From Siderastrea siderea (lineage: Eukaryota > Cnidaria > Anthozoa > Scleractinia > Rhizangiidae), in the NCBI GenBank assembly GCA_964030785.1, contig OZ034968.1, positions 66,131,399-66,195,398 of the forward strand: DNA of 64,000 nt, in the 5' to 3' direction. The notes under the pieces were generated by a model. That model was not told where the DNA came from. It did no database searches and saw nothing but the letters and a program-made list of their open reading frames with translations. This document shows, in pieces, positions 44,619-56,184 of the stretch. The position numbers were made by a program, and so were the translations under genes. Every line of letters begins with the position of its first letter. Positions within the stretch are counted from its first letter, which is position 1.

Positions 44619-44857
44619 TAATTGAGAAACTTTTGATATAATACGAGATGTGATTCTGCTTTGTTAACCGATTTTGTTATGCGCTGAGTGACTTAAAATA
44701 AGAAAATTCAGATGAGGTGGTATTGGTTTGTACGCTAAGCGGTTTAAAAGAGAATTATACGGATATGGTGGTATTGGTTTGTACGCTGAGTGGCTTAAAA
44801 GAGGAAAATACCGGTGTAGGAATAAGGTGGTATTTGTCGAACCCCGATATCACTACT
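44619..44857 (-). repeat. Right terminal inverted repeat
   Basis: Reverse complement of 27962-28199, same length apart from one extra terminal base. Ends ...CCCCGATATCACTACT next to the acatac duplication, giving a terminus of 5'-AGTAGTG, consistent with the AG start described for Polintons. Confidence 0.95.
44682..44838. repeat. Three 51-bp tandem units inside the terminal repeat
   Basis: Units begin cgctgagtg (44682), cgctaagcg (44733) and cgctgagtg (44784), exactly 51 bp apart, each with a ttaaaa core and ggtggtattggtttgta before the next unit. The third is slightly diverged at its end. The same structure is in the left repeat. Confidence 0.85.
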
Positions 44858-44863
44858 ACATAC
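44858..44863. repeat. Target site duplication (right)
   Basis: acatac, identical to 27956-27961. Confidence 0.9.
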
Positions 44864-44939
44864 AAACTTAAGTCAAGGCAACCGGTCAGGGGGGACCCTA
44901 TTTCGGAGACCAAAGTGAAAAGATGAGCAGGGAGCTAGT

Positions 44940-45075
44940 AACGTCATCTATAAGTATTAAGACAGATTTATGATGATCGGCTCTTCTGCAGTCACGGAAA
45001 ACAATAAAACGTACTGGTCTAGAATAAGGAAGTTGTTAGTGAAGACCGTTGACACGAATGTAGACATATAGCAAT
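44940..45075 (+). repeat. Flanking direct repeat, right of the Polinton
   Basis: Diverged copy of 27708-27905 in direct orientation (shared cggctcttctgca, gtctagaataa, ccgttgaca-cgaa). See the left copy. Confidence 0.55.
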
Positions 45076-46753
45076 GACCAAACTCTTAGAAATAACAGGT
45101 CAGAAGTAAATGCAGACTAATGTCGGAAATGAACTATAGTGATAAGATAAAAAGGTTTAATAAAAGATATATAAATTGACACTCCCACCTTAAATAAACG
45201 TGAATTACTCAAATGGTCAGGAAAGACGATCGAACTGTTTCGACAATCCAAAAGATCAAAGTAATGATGGTTTCTGGTTTGCCACGGTTTGATTTCTGGT
45301 AATTTGTTGTGCTCAGCAGTAGAAAATAAATGAGGAAGTTGAATTTGAATTGCTTTCAGTTAGTTCCGGACGCTTCTGGTTTTGTTGGTGGAAATTCGTC
45401 AATTTAATTGACCTTTATATAATCTCTTTTTATTATTATGAACCTATGTGGCATTTAAATAGAGGATAAAAATCACCAAAATCACCGAACAAAGGCACGT
45501 TGCTTATTTTTTGTTTTGACAATGGAGTCTGCGAAAGAAAATTCGAAAGAAAAAAATGAAAAATTCGAGCGCCTGTAGCAACAACATAGTCCGTTCGCAG
45601 CTTTGCTTTCAATTTGCGCTGTAAAAAACACTGCTCTTGCTGCTCATAAATATTTGCAGCAACCCAATAATAAAGGCGTTTTCAACCTCAAATAGATTCA
45701 AGTTTAAATTTTTTTGTGGCGGTGTTCATTTCTTACGACATTGGTAGTAATGTCGCGAATGCCAACTGGGCTTTTTTTTTTCGATTATTTACGGGACAAA
45801 CGTTTATTAGAGTTGACAGATCTCACAGTTTTGTTGGCCTGATCATGTTATTAGTGCCGTGCGTTATTGAATCGTTACTGTAGGAGCTCATCAGTCCTCT
45901 CAGCTTTACTTCTTTCACCTGCATATTCCCATTAGGCCAAATAAATCCCTCGGGCCACACAGAATATCACGTACTATATAGACAAAACCACAAATAACAC
46001 AGTTCCGCGGTTTTGCTATTACTAACCTCTCTTCCACTAACGATAAAATAAAGCCGAATTTTTTTTTAGCAAATATTCGAAATAATATCATTTCACATGT
46101 TTACGTTTCTTTCAAACGATACGGACAGCCTTAATTCATTCAAGATCGCCAAGACAGATATTGTAAGTCAAATTTCTAGACAATTCATTGTTTCCTAAGA
46201 CGTTTTCAATTTAGTACAATTTTCTTAGTTTTCACGAACAAACCCACTCACTTGAAAGCAAACAAAGGAAAATGGTATTCATTAGTTGCTACAAACGCAT
46301 ATGTAAATACTTGCGAAACTTTCTGTCATACACGACAATTTGACCACGAACCAGGATGTCCTTGGCATGACATTCAAAGGAGATTAGCATTCTAAACGGT
46401 TTTTGTTTTAATACTTCAATTGTACGTCACTGGTGCAATTTTAGTTCACTTTGTATACGCCTTTTACGTGGGAGCTTAACTTTGTTTTCCCGAATTTTCC
46501 TGATACTAGTCAAATTGGCTCCAGCGTCCTTTATATTAAGAACTTTTGACGCCTAAAAAGACAAGGAGCTACAATTGAATTTGCCATCGGTTGTTGAACG
46601 AGGATTCCTTTTGTCCATCAGATTTTAGTTTGACAAAGGCTTCTGGTCTGAAGAGCCCTAGAGAAACGTGTTTTTCCTCGAGAATTCTATATCGTCAAGA
46701 GAGAGCAGAAGTGAATTCGTTATTTACAGAGAGATTAACTCATGTGAGGAACA
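45076..46753. other. Intergenic DNA upstream of the GPCR
   Basis: No gene recognised on either strand. The last few hundred bases should contain the 5' untranslated region or an upstream exon/promoter of the GPCR. AT-rich. Confidence 0.4.
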
Positions 46754-47707
46754 ATGGAAGCCAACTTTACCCAAGCGCATTTCCCAATCACTTTGACCAA
46801 CCGATCGACGGCTTTGGTGGTCGCAGATGTTGGAATTCTCTTTTTCATCAACATCACAGCTCTTTTTGGTAACATTCTTCTTTGCATCGCTTTCTTCAAG
46901 AACAACCATCTACGATCTGTCACAAACATACTTGTTTTATCACTTGCCATTAGCGACATTGTCATGCCCCTTATCGCCATGCCGCTGTCAGAGGCATCCC
47001 TCATTGCCGGGAAATGGACCTTTGGAGCTCATCTTTGCCACGTCCAAGGATTCCTAGTGCATTTCTTAGCATTTTTCTCGCTTCAAATGATGGCCCTTAC
47101 AGCAGTAAACCGTTACTTTCGTGTTATAAAACCAGATTGTTACAAAAAGATCTTCACCCCGGGCTACACGACATTGATGATTATCTTCGCGAGTTTTCTG
47201 TCCTTCGGGATTTTGGCCAGTATAACGTTTGGGCAGCACGGCAATCTGTTTGTTTTCCACCCTGGCAAGGCCATCTGCGTAAACTTGTACCGAAGCCTTC
47301 TCAGCAGCCAAGTGTACACAATCTCCTCGTGTGTTACCTTCGTCTTCCTTCCCGCTTTGGTGATTATATGGTGCTATACCAAGGTCTTCAGAGCAATCAG
47401 GAGGCACTTTCGACGACTGGCCGCCAGAAAGACATCCAGCGCCTCCCTCAACAGTCTCAATCCAGCCGAGATTGTTGTCACTCGAACTGTTTTCGCAATC
47501 GTCTTAGCTTTTTTCATTTGCTGGATCCCGTGTATTGTAGTTGACTTTGTGGATATTATGCGAGACGAGTGGTTTGACCGCCGTGTGTACCTGGCTTACA
47601 CTTACTTCGCGTACACCTCTAGCGCAATAAACCCCTTCATTTATGGAGTAATGAACAGGTCTTTCCGTTTAGAATTCTTGAAACTATTGAGGTGCCGCTG
47701 GAACTGA
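46754..47707 (+). CDS. Rhodopsin-like (class A) G-protein-coupled receptor, intronless
   Basis: Intact 317-codon frame with ATG in AACAATGG context. Seven hydrophobic segments are visible. Class A landmarks: FGN in TM1, LAISD in TM2, a Cys before TM3, NRYFRVIKP at the end of TM3 (DRY changed to NRY), FFICWIP in TM6 and SAINPFIYG in TM7, then a short basic tail with a possible palmitoylation Cys (LLRCRWN). N-linked site NRS in the short N-terminus. Length is near the lower end for the class. NRY and single-exon structure are common in melatonin-like and orphan receptor expansions of cnidarians; ligand unknown. Its 3' end is duplicated downstream at 50535-50699. Confidence 0.92.
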   Translation: MEANFTQAHFPITLTNRSTALVVADVGILFFINITALFGNILLCIAFFKNNHLRSVTNILVLSLAISDIVMPLIAMPLSEASLIAGKWTFGAHLCHVQGFLVHFLAFFSLQMMALTAVNRYFRVIKPDCYKKIFTPGYTTLMIIFASFLSFGILASITFGQHGNLFVFHPGKAICVNLYRSLLSSQVYTISSCVTFVFLPALVIIWCYTKVFRAIRRHFRRLAARKTSSASLNSLNPAEIVVTRTVFAIVLAFFICWIPCIVVDFVDIMRDEWFDRRVYLAYTYFAYTSSAINPFIYGVMNRSFRLEFLKLLRCRWN

Positions 47708-50517
47708 AGTTACTGGGATTTTTAAATCCCTTAAAAGGGAAAGCGTTATGCACGTATTGCCAAAACGTAGAATGAACGGGGGGCCGGAAGCTTAAAATTG
47801 GTTCCCCAAAAAAAGACTTGTAAAGTCAAGGAATGAATGGCCTGAAAATAAAATGTTCAAGTAAAAACAGTCGAGATACAACAACAAAAGTTCACCAATG
47901 CTCAGTTCAACAATGGAAAAATAAAGCAGAACATGAATATATGGATATCTCTTGACAGCTTATTTGTAAACAATTTGGAACTGATACGTTCATTATATAA
48001 AGAATAATGTTTAGTTGTGTCCTTATAACTAAACTAGTCAAAAAACAGTCCAGAATATTGTTATACCCATTCACCAACTAAAAGTAGTATAGTAGTCTTA
48101 TTTCATACGTTTTATGACCAAAGCAACGTTAAGAGTGCAACCCGCAGCTGGAAACATAAATTCGGGGCCATCGTTCACAAAGAAAACTCGTAAGGGTAAA
48201 GGGTACAAGAGCTCTGTGAGCCATAAATCGCAGATTTTCTATTTATTTTATTCATTTGTTTATTTCATTTACAGTAAGTTATTATTCCTTGGTTCTGAAA
48301 GCCGAAAAAGGCTATTTTTTTCCTCGTAAATTGTGAGGCATGATTTTAAATCTTCCGTGAAGCAAGAATTGAACTTGAAATTTGTGTGAAATGTGATCAG
48401 GGGTCAGCCAAACTTGCGGTTGAGATTCTTATCTGGACTAAACGTGAAAAGAATGACCCCCTCCCCCTTTCTCTTTATAACCAGACCTAGTGGACATAGA
48501 GAGATGCTGTTTTCAGTTTGTTCGTATTAACTTAATGTTTGATGTTAAACGTACAATAATAGCAGGTCTTAAACTTTTTTACCCAAATTTTCATTTTGCG
48601 AGGATGAAACAGAAATCTAAAGTATTTAACTGGTTCATTTTCCCTAAGTGCTATGATTTTTCTGCTAAGTGAGAACCAATTCATGAGTTACAATTTACGA
48701 GCCGATCGCTTTTCACATTTTTCAGTATTTACTCACGTACTAGCTGAAAGAGGTCCAATTAGCGAAAACATGCGGCCAGCGTTGTTAGTATAATGCGACT
48801 ATTTAATAACAGGTAAAAGCAAACATCATTTGTCGTTCAGTTTTCCTAGTTTTATCAATTAATCTAAAATAAACCTTAGTAGTCTAAGGCAACATTTTCT
48901 GTTATTTAGTACTTATATACTTCCGTTAAACCGTTTTCTTTTCTGTTCTTCTTCAAAGGAAAAAAAAATTTGTGTATCAGTTAAACAATACTGTAAATAA
49001 GACGTGTTACTTATGAAAATTATCATACGCTTTGAAAAGCAACGACTTTGTTACTTAGTGAAATTCCCAGGCTTTTTTAGGGAATTAATTTGACACCATG
49101 GATGTACAGAGAGGTCTTCCGTTCAACCACACTAAAGGGAACAAAACTGCAGAGGTTAAGCAATATCATTAAAAAACATACTAATTATAAGAGTATTGTT
49201 CTGCCTTTTGATTACCGCTCAAGTATGTAAATATATAGATATGGATCAGTGCGAGTACAAAACCTGTTACTGTGCAACCGCGATAAAAAAAAAAAGAAAC
49301 AGAAATCCTGGTGCATCAGATAAACAGTCTTTGAGTTTTGAAACAGAACGTGCACAAAATAGCATGCTTTCTCCAGTCATAAAAATATATATGCTTTATA
49401 TATCTTATAGATTAAATTGACATCCGCCCGAGGGTGATAAACGACTACGCACTGAAGATGTCTCTAAAAGTACAGCTGCGTTTTTACGAACTGTACACAT
49501 CGAGCACGTACACAGTACAGGTTTAACGCTAATCAGTTGCACCGCCAAAAAACCTTCACTTCAAATCCTGAACATGATGAGAAGCCGGTCGGAAATGAAC
49601 GGCAGTACACCCCAGACAACTACAGTTGAACAGCTTGCATTTGAATCAGTGAAAGTCGAGGACTTCAACTATGTAGACTTAGAAGTTACAAAATGACAAA
49701 ATATAAACCGAGTTTAAAAGGAAAATGTGAAGAATACATAAGATATATGGCAGCCACGGACGCTAAGTAGCCTGCAAGCAGGCTTTCTTAGCGAGCGACT
49801 CTCTCAGTGCACGGCTCGGTGGCTTTACGGCGAGCCTCATTCCTTCTTCAGCTCAAAAATGGCTGCTCCGCCGCCGAGTTGCGCGCGCAAAAACCCGACT
49901 AAGTGAGCCTGCTCACAGGCTAAACACGGAAAAGCGCTTAAGAAAAGCGCGCTCTCATTTTTGTGTAAGCAGATTCTTCAACATGCATGTATAGCTTTTG
50001 CATATCCCTGCTTATTCCATGTGACAATGTACAAAACGTGATCCCATTTTACCACTAAGAAGACCAGTATAAAAGAATCAGCCAAAGATTGAGGATCTAA
50101 GTTGTTTATCAGGAGGCATAACATGGTCATAATGTCAGCAAAACTGGGTCGAAATGTCCTCTTTTGTTTTCCCAGACCTAGGCAGGACGTACCTTTCAAA
50201 GGGATATTTGTGGCTTGCACTGTTTGGATTCTTAAGCCGAACATCCAAGTCGTAATAAACCCTAAAGATCAGAATTTAATCCCCCAATTTACGAGCTGCT
50301 TGTGGCTTCCTTAAAATGCTAGAAGTCCTTCTTGCGCGCTCGAGGGACATTTTTGCCTTCCAAGAGCAAGAGCAACTTATTGTTTCTCTCGGTTAGGAAA
50401 GTTGAAAGTGACATTTTACCAACTAGTCTAAATTAATTACAATTAAAACCGAATTTATTAGAAGTTTTAATCTCCGCACAGATAAGCCACCGAAAGGATC
50501 CTTTGGGTGCTCCTGGA
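47543..50517 (+). repeat. Tandem segmental duplication, copy 1
   Basis: Starts within the TM6-TM7 coding part of the GPCR and runs to gatcctttgggtgctcctgga at 50517. The whole stretch is repeated at 50535-53371 with small indels and substitutions. It includes a short frame at 48114-48329 (MTKATLRVQPAAG) that is similar in copy 2, and a GC-rich block with gtagcctgcaagcaggcttt at 49768. Confidence 0.88.
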
Positions 50518-50534
50518 TGAGGCAAGGTCCAGAC

Positions 50535-50699
50535 AGACTTTATGGATGTTATGCGAGACGAGTGGTTTGACCGCCGTGTGTACCTGGATTACACTTACTT
50601 TGCGTACACCTCTAGGGGAATAAACCCTTCATTTATGGAGTAATGAACAAGTCTTTCCGTTTAGAATTCTTGAAACTATTGAGGTGTCGCTGGAACTGA
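50535..50699 (+). pseudogene. GPCR 3'-end pseudogene fragment
   Basis: Copies the last 165 bp of the receptor gene, including IMRDEWFDRRVYL-type sequence and RSFRLEFLKLLRCRWN with its stop. One base is missing in the cccc run of the NPFIY motif (about 50628), and other changes occur (for example SSAIN to SRGIN). No upstream transmembrane segments exist, so it cannot be a receptor. Confidence 0.9.
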
Positions 50700-53371
50700 A
50701 GTTACTGGGATTTAAGGGAGGGCGTCACGTATTGTCAAAACGTAGAATAAACAGGAGGAAGGACGCTTAAAATTGGTTCCTAGAAAAAGGACTTATTAAG
50801 TCAAGGAAAAAATGACCTGGAAATAAATTGTTCAAGTAAAAAAGTCGAGATACAGCAAAAAAAATCACCAATGCTTTGTTCACCAACGGAAAAATAAAGT
50901 AGAATATGTATATATGCATATCCCTTGCAAGCTTATTTGTAAACAATTTAGAACACGTTCATTATATAAAGAATAATGTTCAGTTATCTCCTTTTGTTTT
51001 TAAAAAAACAGTCCAGATCATTGTTATACCCATTCACCAACTAAAAGTGGTATAGTAGTGTTACTTCATAATATGTTTTTATGACCAAAGCAACGTTAAG
51101 AGCGCAACCGGCAGCTGGAAACTTAAATTCAGGGCCATCTTTCACAAAGAAAACTCGCAGGGGTAAAGGGTACAAGAGTTCTGTGAGCCATAAATCGCAG
51201 ATTTTCTATTTATTTTATTCATTTGTTAATTTGATTTACTGTAAGTTATTATTCTTTGGTTGTGAAAGGCGAAAAAAGCTGTTTTTTCGTCGTGAAATGT
51301 GAGGCATGATTTCGAATCTTCCCTGAAGCAAAAATTGAACTTAAAATTTGTGTGAAATGTGATTTTCAGCCAAAATTGCGGTTGAGATTCTGATCTGGAC
51401 TAAACGTGAAAAGAATAACCCCCTCCCCCTTTCTCTTTACAACCAAACCTAGTGGACGCAGAGAGGTCCTGTTTTCAGTCTGTTCGTATTAACTGAACTT
51501 GTCATGATACTAAACTAACAATAATCGCAGCTCTTAACCTTTTTTACCCGGCCAAATTTGTCATTTTGCGAGGATGAAACAGAAAACTAAAGTATTTTAC
51601 TAGTTCATTTTCCCTAAGTGATACGATGTTTTGGAAGTGGAAACTGGTTCATGAGTGACAATTTACGAGCCGATCGCTTTTCGCATTTTTTAGTATTTGC
51701 TCACGTACTAGCTGAAAGCGGTCCAATTAGCGAAAACATGCGGCCAGCGTTGTTAGTATAATGCGCCTATTAACAGGTAAAAGCAAACATCATTTATCGT
51801 TCAGTATTCCTAGTTTTATCATTTTATCTAATATAAACCTTAGTAGTCTAAGGCAACATTTTCTGTCATTTAGTACTTATATGCTTCCGTTAAACCGTTT
51901 TCTATTCTGCTCTTTTTCAAAGAAAAAAACAAATTTTGTTAAAAGGTGTTACTTATGAAAATTACCATATGCTTTGAGTATTGTCACTGAAAAGCAACGA
52001 CTTTATTACTTGCATGTACAGATAGGTTTTCTTTTTAACCACGCTAAAAGGATCAAAACTGCAAAAGTTAAGCAATATCGTTAAAAAACATACTAATTAT
52101 AAGAGTATTGTATTGCCTTTTGATCATCCCTTTAGTATATAAATATATAGATATGGATCAGCGCAAGACCACAAGCTGTTACCGTGCAACCACGATAAAA
52201 AAAAACAGTAATCCCGGTGCATCAGATAAACAGTCTTTAAGTTTGGAAACACAATGTGCACAAAATAGCGTGCCTTCGTCAGTCAAAAAAATGTGTATAC
52301 TTTATATAGCTTATAGATTAAATTGACATCCGCCCGAGGGTGATAAACGACTACGCACTGAAAATGTCTCTAAAAGTGCAGCTGCGTTTTTACGAATTGT
52401 TCACATCAAGCACGTGCACAATAGGTTAAAAGCTTGCGCCGCCAAAAAACCACCACTTCAAACCTGAAAAAATGAATGAACATGGTGAGAAGCCGTATAG
52501 ACTTAGACGGCTTAAAATGACAACATATAAACCGAGTTTAAAAGGAAAATGTGGGGAATACATAAGATATTTGACAGCCACGGAGGCAAAGTAGCCTGCA
52601 AGCAGGCTTTCTTAGCGAGCAACTCTCCCAGCGCACGACTCAGCGGCCTTACGGCGGCTCTCTAAGTGCACGACTCGGCGGCTTTACGGCGAGCCCCATT
52701 CCTTTGCCAGCTCGAAAATGGCGGCTCCGCGCTGAGTTGCCCGCGCGAAACCCCGAATAAGTGAGCCTGCTCACACTACAGGCTAAACGCTGAAAAGCGC
52801 GCTCTCATTTTTATGTTAGCAGCTTCTTCAACATACATGTATAGCTTTTGCATATTCTTGCTTATTCTGACCGCAATTTACAAAACGTGATCCCATTTTA
52901 CCACTAAGAAGACCATTGTCCAAGAATCAGCCAAAGACTGAGGATCTAAGTTGTTTCTCAGGAGGTATAACATGGTCATAATGTCTGCAAAACTGGGTTG
53001 AAATGTCCTCTTTTGTTTTCCCAGACCTTAGTAGGACCTTCCAAAGGGATATTTGTGACTCGTCCTGTTTGGATTCTTAAGCTGAACATCCAAGTCGTAA
53101 TTAACCTTAAAGATCGGAATTTAATCTCCGAATTTTCGAGCTGCTTGTAGCCTCCTTAAAATGGTAGGAGTCCTTTTAATTTTGGGGCGCTCTAAGCGAC
53201 ATTTTTGCCTTCGGAAAACAGAAGCAATTTATTGTTTCTCTCTGTTACGAAATTTCAGTGTGACATTCCACCAACTAGTCTAGATTCAGTTTCAATTAAA
53301 TCCAAATTTCTGAGGAGTTTTTAATTTTCTCACAGATAAGCCACCGAAAGGATCCTTTGGGTGCTCCTGGA
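50535..53371 (+). repeat. Tandem segmental duplication, copy 2
   Basis: Diverged direct copy of 47543-50517, about 140 bp shorter. It contains an extra internal local duplication around 52620-52690 (two versions of the acgactc-cggc-gg-ttacggcg block). The twin small frame is at 51081-51302. A degenerate further match to the copy end (ccaccaaaatgatcctttgg) occurs at 58740. Confidence 0.88.
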
Positions 53372-53735
53372 TTGTTCTTACTTTTGCGTCGACGAAAGAA
53401 ATGATAAGTGTTGGTCTTCGATTGAAAGCTACTACTGAAGCAGTACTTTCCTGAAGTGCTGTTTGCTTTTTTTCAATAATGCTCGTAGTGATTGTTTTTC
53501 TTTTTTTTCTTTTTTTTATTTTAACTTCGGCACTGGTGGAAGGAAGGTTTTAAGGCGTAGGACCCATGGATAAATAGTCACTTCAGGGATCCACGAGTTC
53601 AAGGCAACCATCAGTTTCATCCTGTTTTCCAGCAGGGAAGTAGTAGACTCAAGGTTTCTTTTTAACAGCCTCTCCCCCCAACCCTTCCCCCTACAAGTGT
53701 TAACGGAAAAGTAGTCCACTTGAACTGTTTTTCTG

Positions 53736-53767
<32 letters not shown>

Positions 53768-54313
53768 TAACACAAGGCACATGCAATTTTCATCGCCCGT
53801 AATATGACATTTTATTGTTTGTTGACTGGCCTATCCCTCTTACAGCTTGAGTAAAACAACACCAATAACATATCGATAGCATTCTTGTCTGAATACATAG
53901 GAGTTTCTAAACTAAAGACCAGGGCTCAGTTGCATGAGGCAACTTGAGATTAAGCGTTAATTTCTGTAACCATTCCCCGTGCTCTGAAGGATTCTCTTGC
54001 ACGCTGTTATGGATAAATCTGCCGAAGGCGGATTAAAAAGTATAGGAAACACAATGAGAGTGCGAAAAAATCCTCCAGAAAACAGGGAACATTTGCAGAA
54101 ATTCCCACTTAACCTTAAGCTTCTTTATGCAACCGGGTCTAGACTATCGAAGCCACAAATTGGCGTCCATTACTGGCTTAAACATCTTGATAGAAATTCC
54201 GCCCATTACATTTTACATCCCACTGACGATATGTGGTAAGGAAAAGGAATCACTACTTTTCAGCCAACAGCGACTTAAAAGTTAAAAAAAGTGAAAGCAC
54301 TGTGCTTCTTTTT
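53372..54313. other. Intergenic DNA
   Basis: T-rich stretches at 53495-53520 and 53735-53770. An 80-codon frame at 53997-54239 lacks an ATG start and recognisable domain. No gene supported. Confidence 0.4.
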
Positions 54314-54984
54314 TCAATTGCACGGACTGTCCCTTGGACAAAAGATGGCCTCATGCAGTGAAGTACAATCCAGATACCAGCGATAGGCACATCCTCCTCC
54401 ACGGTTGTCAGTGTCATCACGAAAAGGCAAGGTCCAGTGGGGGTTTCTGATCATCGGTGCTTTCCATCCGCTGCAGCTTTGTCGGTTTCCCTGACACTGA
54501 GAGCTTCCTTCTGTTTCCTTGAAGCACACGCGACACACATGGATGGCCTTGGGAGGCCGTGACTCGATCTTCCAAGCGTAACGGCAACCACCACCCCTGT
54601 TATCGGTATCATCACGGAAATGACTGCCGGTCCAGAACGGGGTTGGGCTCCAGCCGGTACACGAGCTTCGTATTCCTTGGCACTGCGAGCTGCCCTCTGT
54701 CTCCTGAAAGCAAAGGCGATACTCCGTGTTTGGGTTGATCTTTCCATGTGCCTCGATTCTCCACTCAGGTAGCAGCAGCCTCCAGAACGTTGATCGGTGT
54801 CATCTCTAAACGACTGGGACCAAGCAGGGCTGCAACTCCATCCGCTGCAAGTGTGCGATGGACCCTGGCACTAGGAACTGCGTTCAGTTTCTTTGAAACA
54901 GATCCTGAATCCGACTTGAGCCCAGCATTCAGGTAAAAGCGAAAGGACGATTGACAGGAAAATCACAAAGCGTTTGTCTGGCAT
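54314..54984 (-). pseudogene. Secreted cysteine-rich repeat protein, broken
   Basis: ATG at 54984 opens a clear signal peptide (MPDKRFVIFLSIVLSLLP, then ECWAQ). Three tandem repeats follow, about 62 residues apart where measurable. Each has CFKETE-SS-CQG (or CFQETEGSSQCQG), C-GW, a Trp, FRDDTDNRGGGC-Y and W. Repeat 1 carries TAG at 54871-54873, and a frameshift at about 54765-54770 separates it from repeats 2 and 3, which share one frame to the stop at 54314. The final part ends with FCPRDSPCN. Six or so cysteines per repeat suggest disulfide-bonded extracellular modules. I do not recognise the domain. Either a recent pseudogene or one spoiled by assembly errors. Confidence 0.7.
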
Positions 54985-55423
54985 GGCAAATTATATTTTC
55001 CTGTACAAAGAAAATAAAAGAAAGTAAAAGTTACTTAGACGCCTCAGAAAGTAACCTGACTAGAGAATATTGTTTAATATTGAGCTTACACCTTGAAGTC
55101 CACTTAGTATGTGTATTCGAAAACAGACTGGGAATGATTAGTGAAATCAGCAGCTTTTAATTGCACACGCAAATGAATCTGGACGTGCATGCTATCTGAA
55201 GTCTATTTGATCAATTTTTAAAGCATTTCCAACACGAAAACTACACAGTCGTTTGAACACGCCCTTGCTATTTTTAATCCACAGGGATGTGGAAGGTCGC
55301 CTGCAATACGAACATATGCAATACGAAATTCTCGTACTTCGAACATGTTCGCTCGGTTTATCCACCGCGGGGAACACTCACAGAAGAACAATGACATGTA
55401 CCACTCCTTTCCTCTTCTACTCT

Positions 55424-55454
55424 TTGTTGTTGTTGTTGTTGTTGTTGTTGTTTT
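55424..55454. repeat. (GTT)n microsatellite
   Basis: About ten GTT units in intergenic DNA. Confidence 0.9.
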
Positions 55455-56133
55455 GCTAAATGTGCTTTCAGAAGTAACTTTCATGTTATGAATAGTTGGT
55501 GAGTGGAAAACAAAGGTTCGCTGCCAGACACAGTGATCAGATGAAGTGACTGCCTTATCGCCAAGGCCGATTGAACAGAAAAGTGAACTATTGGCAGACT
55601 GACTCCAACACCGGCTTGTTCGTTGCACACAATAATCTATTTTGGCAATACAATTTTAGTCAACTGATGTAGGATATGTAGAAAAGCGAAGCTATTCCCT
55701 TCATAAAACAAACTTAGTAGAAGCAACTCGTTTATCACTGAAGGTAACCTTGTAGTACGCGGTAATTTAACAATTATTCCATGAAATAGAGTTGTACCGG
55801 TGTAAAGAGTGACCTATATTTGGCACGAAAACATGTACGGATATTTGTCCGCGGAAATTATCTCTACCTAGAAGCAAACAGTTTTTCCGAGAGGGAAGCT
55901 CAAGGCAAATGGTCCAAGGAAAACTTCGTTTTTTGGTAACACTTCAAAGTTCATATCTCCGAGAGTTAATCAGTAGCAGCTTTGGTATGCATAAAAAGAA
56001 TTTTTATCGGTATTTATCAGTACTTTATCAGTATTGGGGTTGTGTTAAGTGATCTGTATAAAATTAAAATTAGGCTCAAAACTGTAAGTTATTTTAGTGA
56101 AAGTTGTGCTCAGTAAAAGTTATAATTAGTGAA

Positions 56134-56134
<1 letters not shown>

Positions 56135-56184
<50 letters not shown>
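56135..56184. repeat. (ATT)n microsatellite
   Basis: About 16 perfect ATT units. Confidence 0.93.

Larger units (their letters stand above)
27962..44857. mobile_element. Polinton/Maverick element, 16.9 kb, near complete, mostly decayed
   Basis: Bounded by 238-239 bp terminal inverted repeats and a 6-bp target duplication. It encodes protein-primed DNA polymerase B, a retroviral-type integrase, a packaging ATPase, an adenovirus-like cysteine protease and jelly-roll type capsid proteins, the defining set for Polintons/adintovirus-like elements. Also present are a phospholipase A2 protein, a collagen-stalk fibre and several small proteins. Genes lie in blocks on both strands. At least eleven genes carry a frameshift or stop; integrase, ATPase and the 225-residue virion protein are open. 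The two inverted repeats are still very similar, so insertion is not extremely old, yet the copy cannot make the full protein set. Confidence 0.95.
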
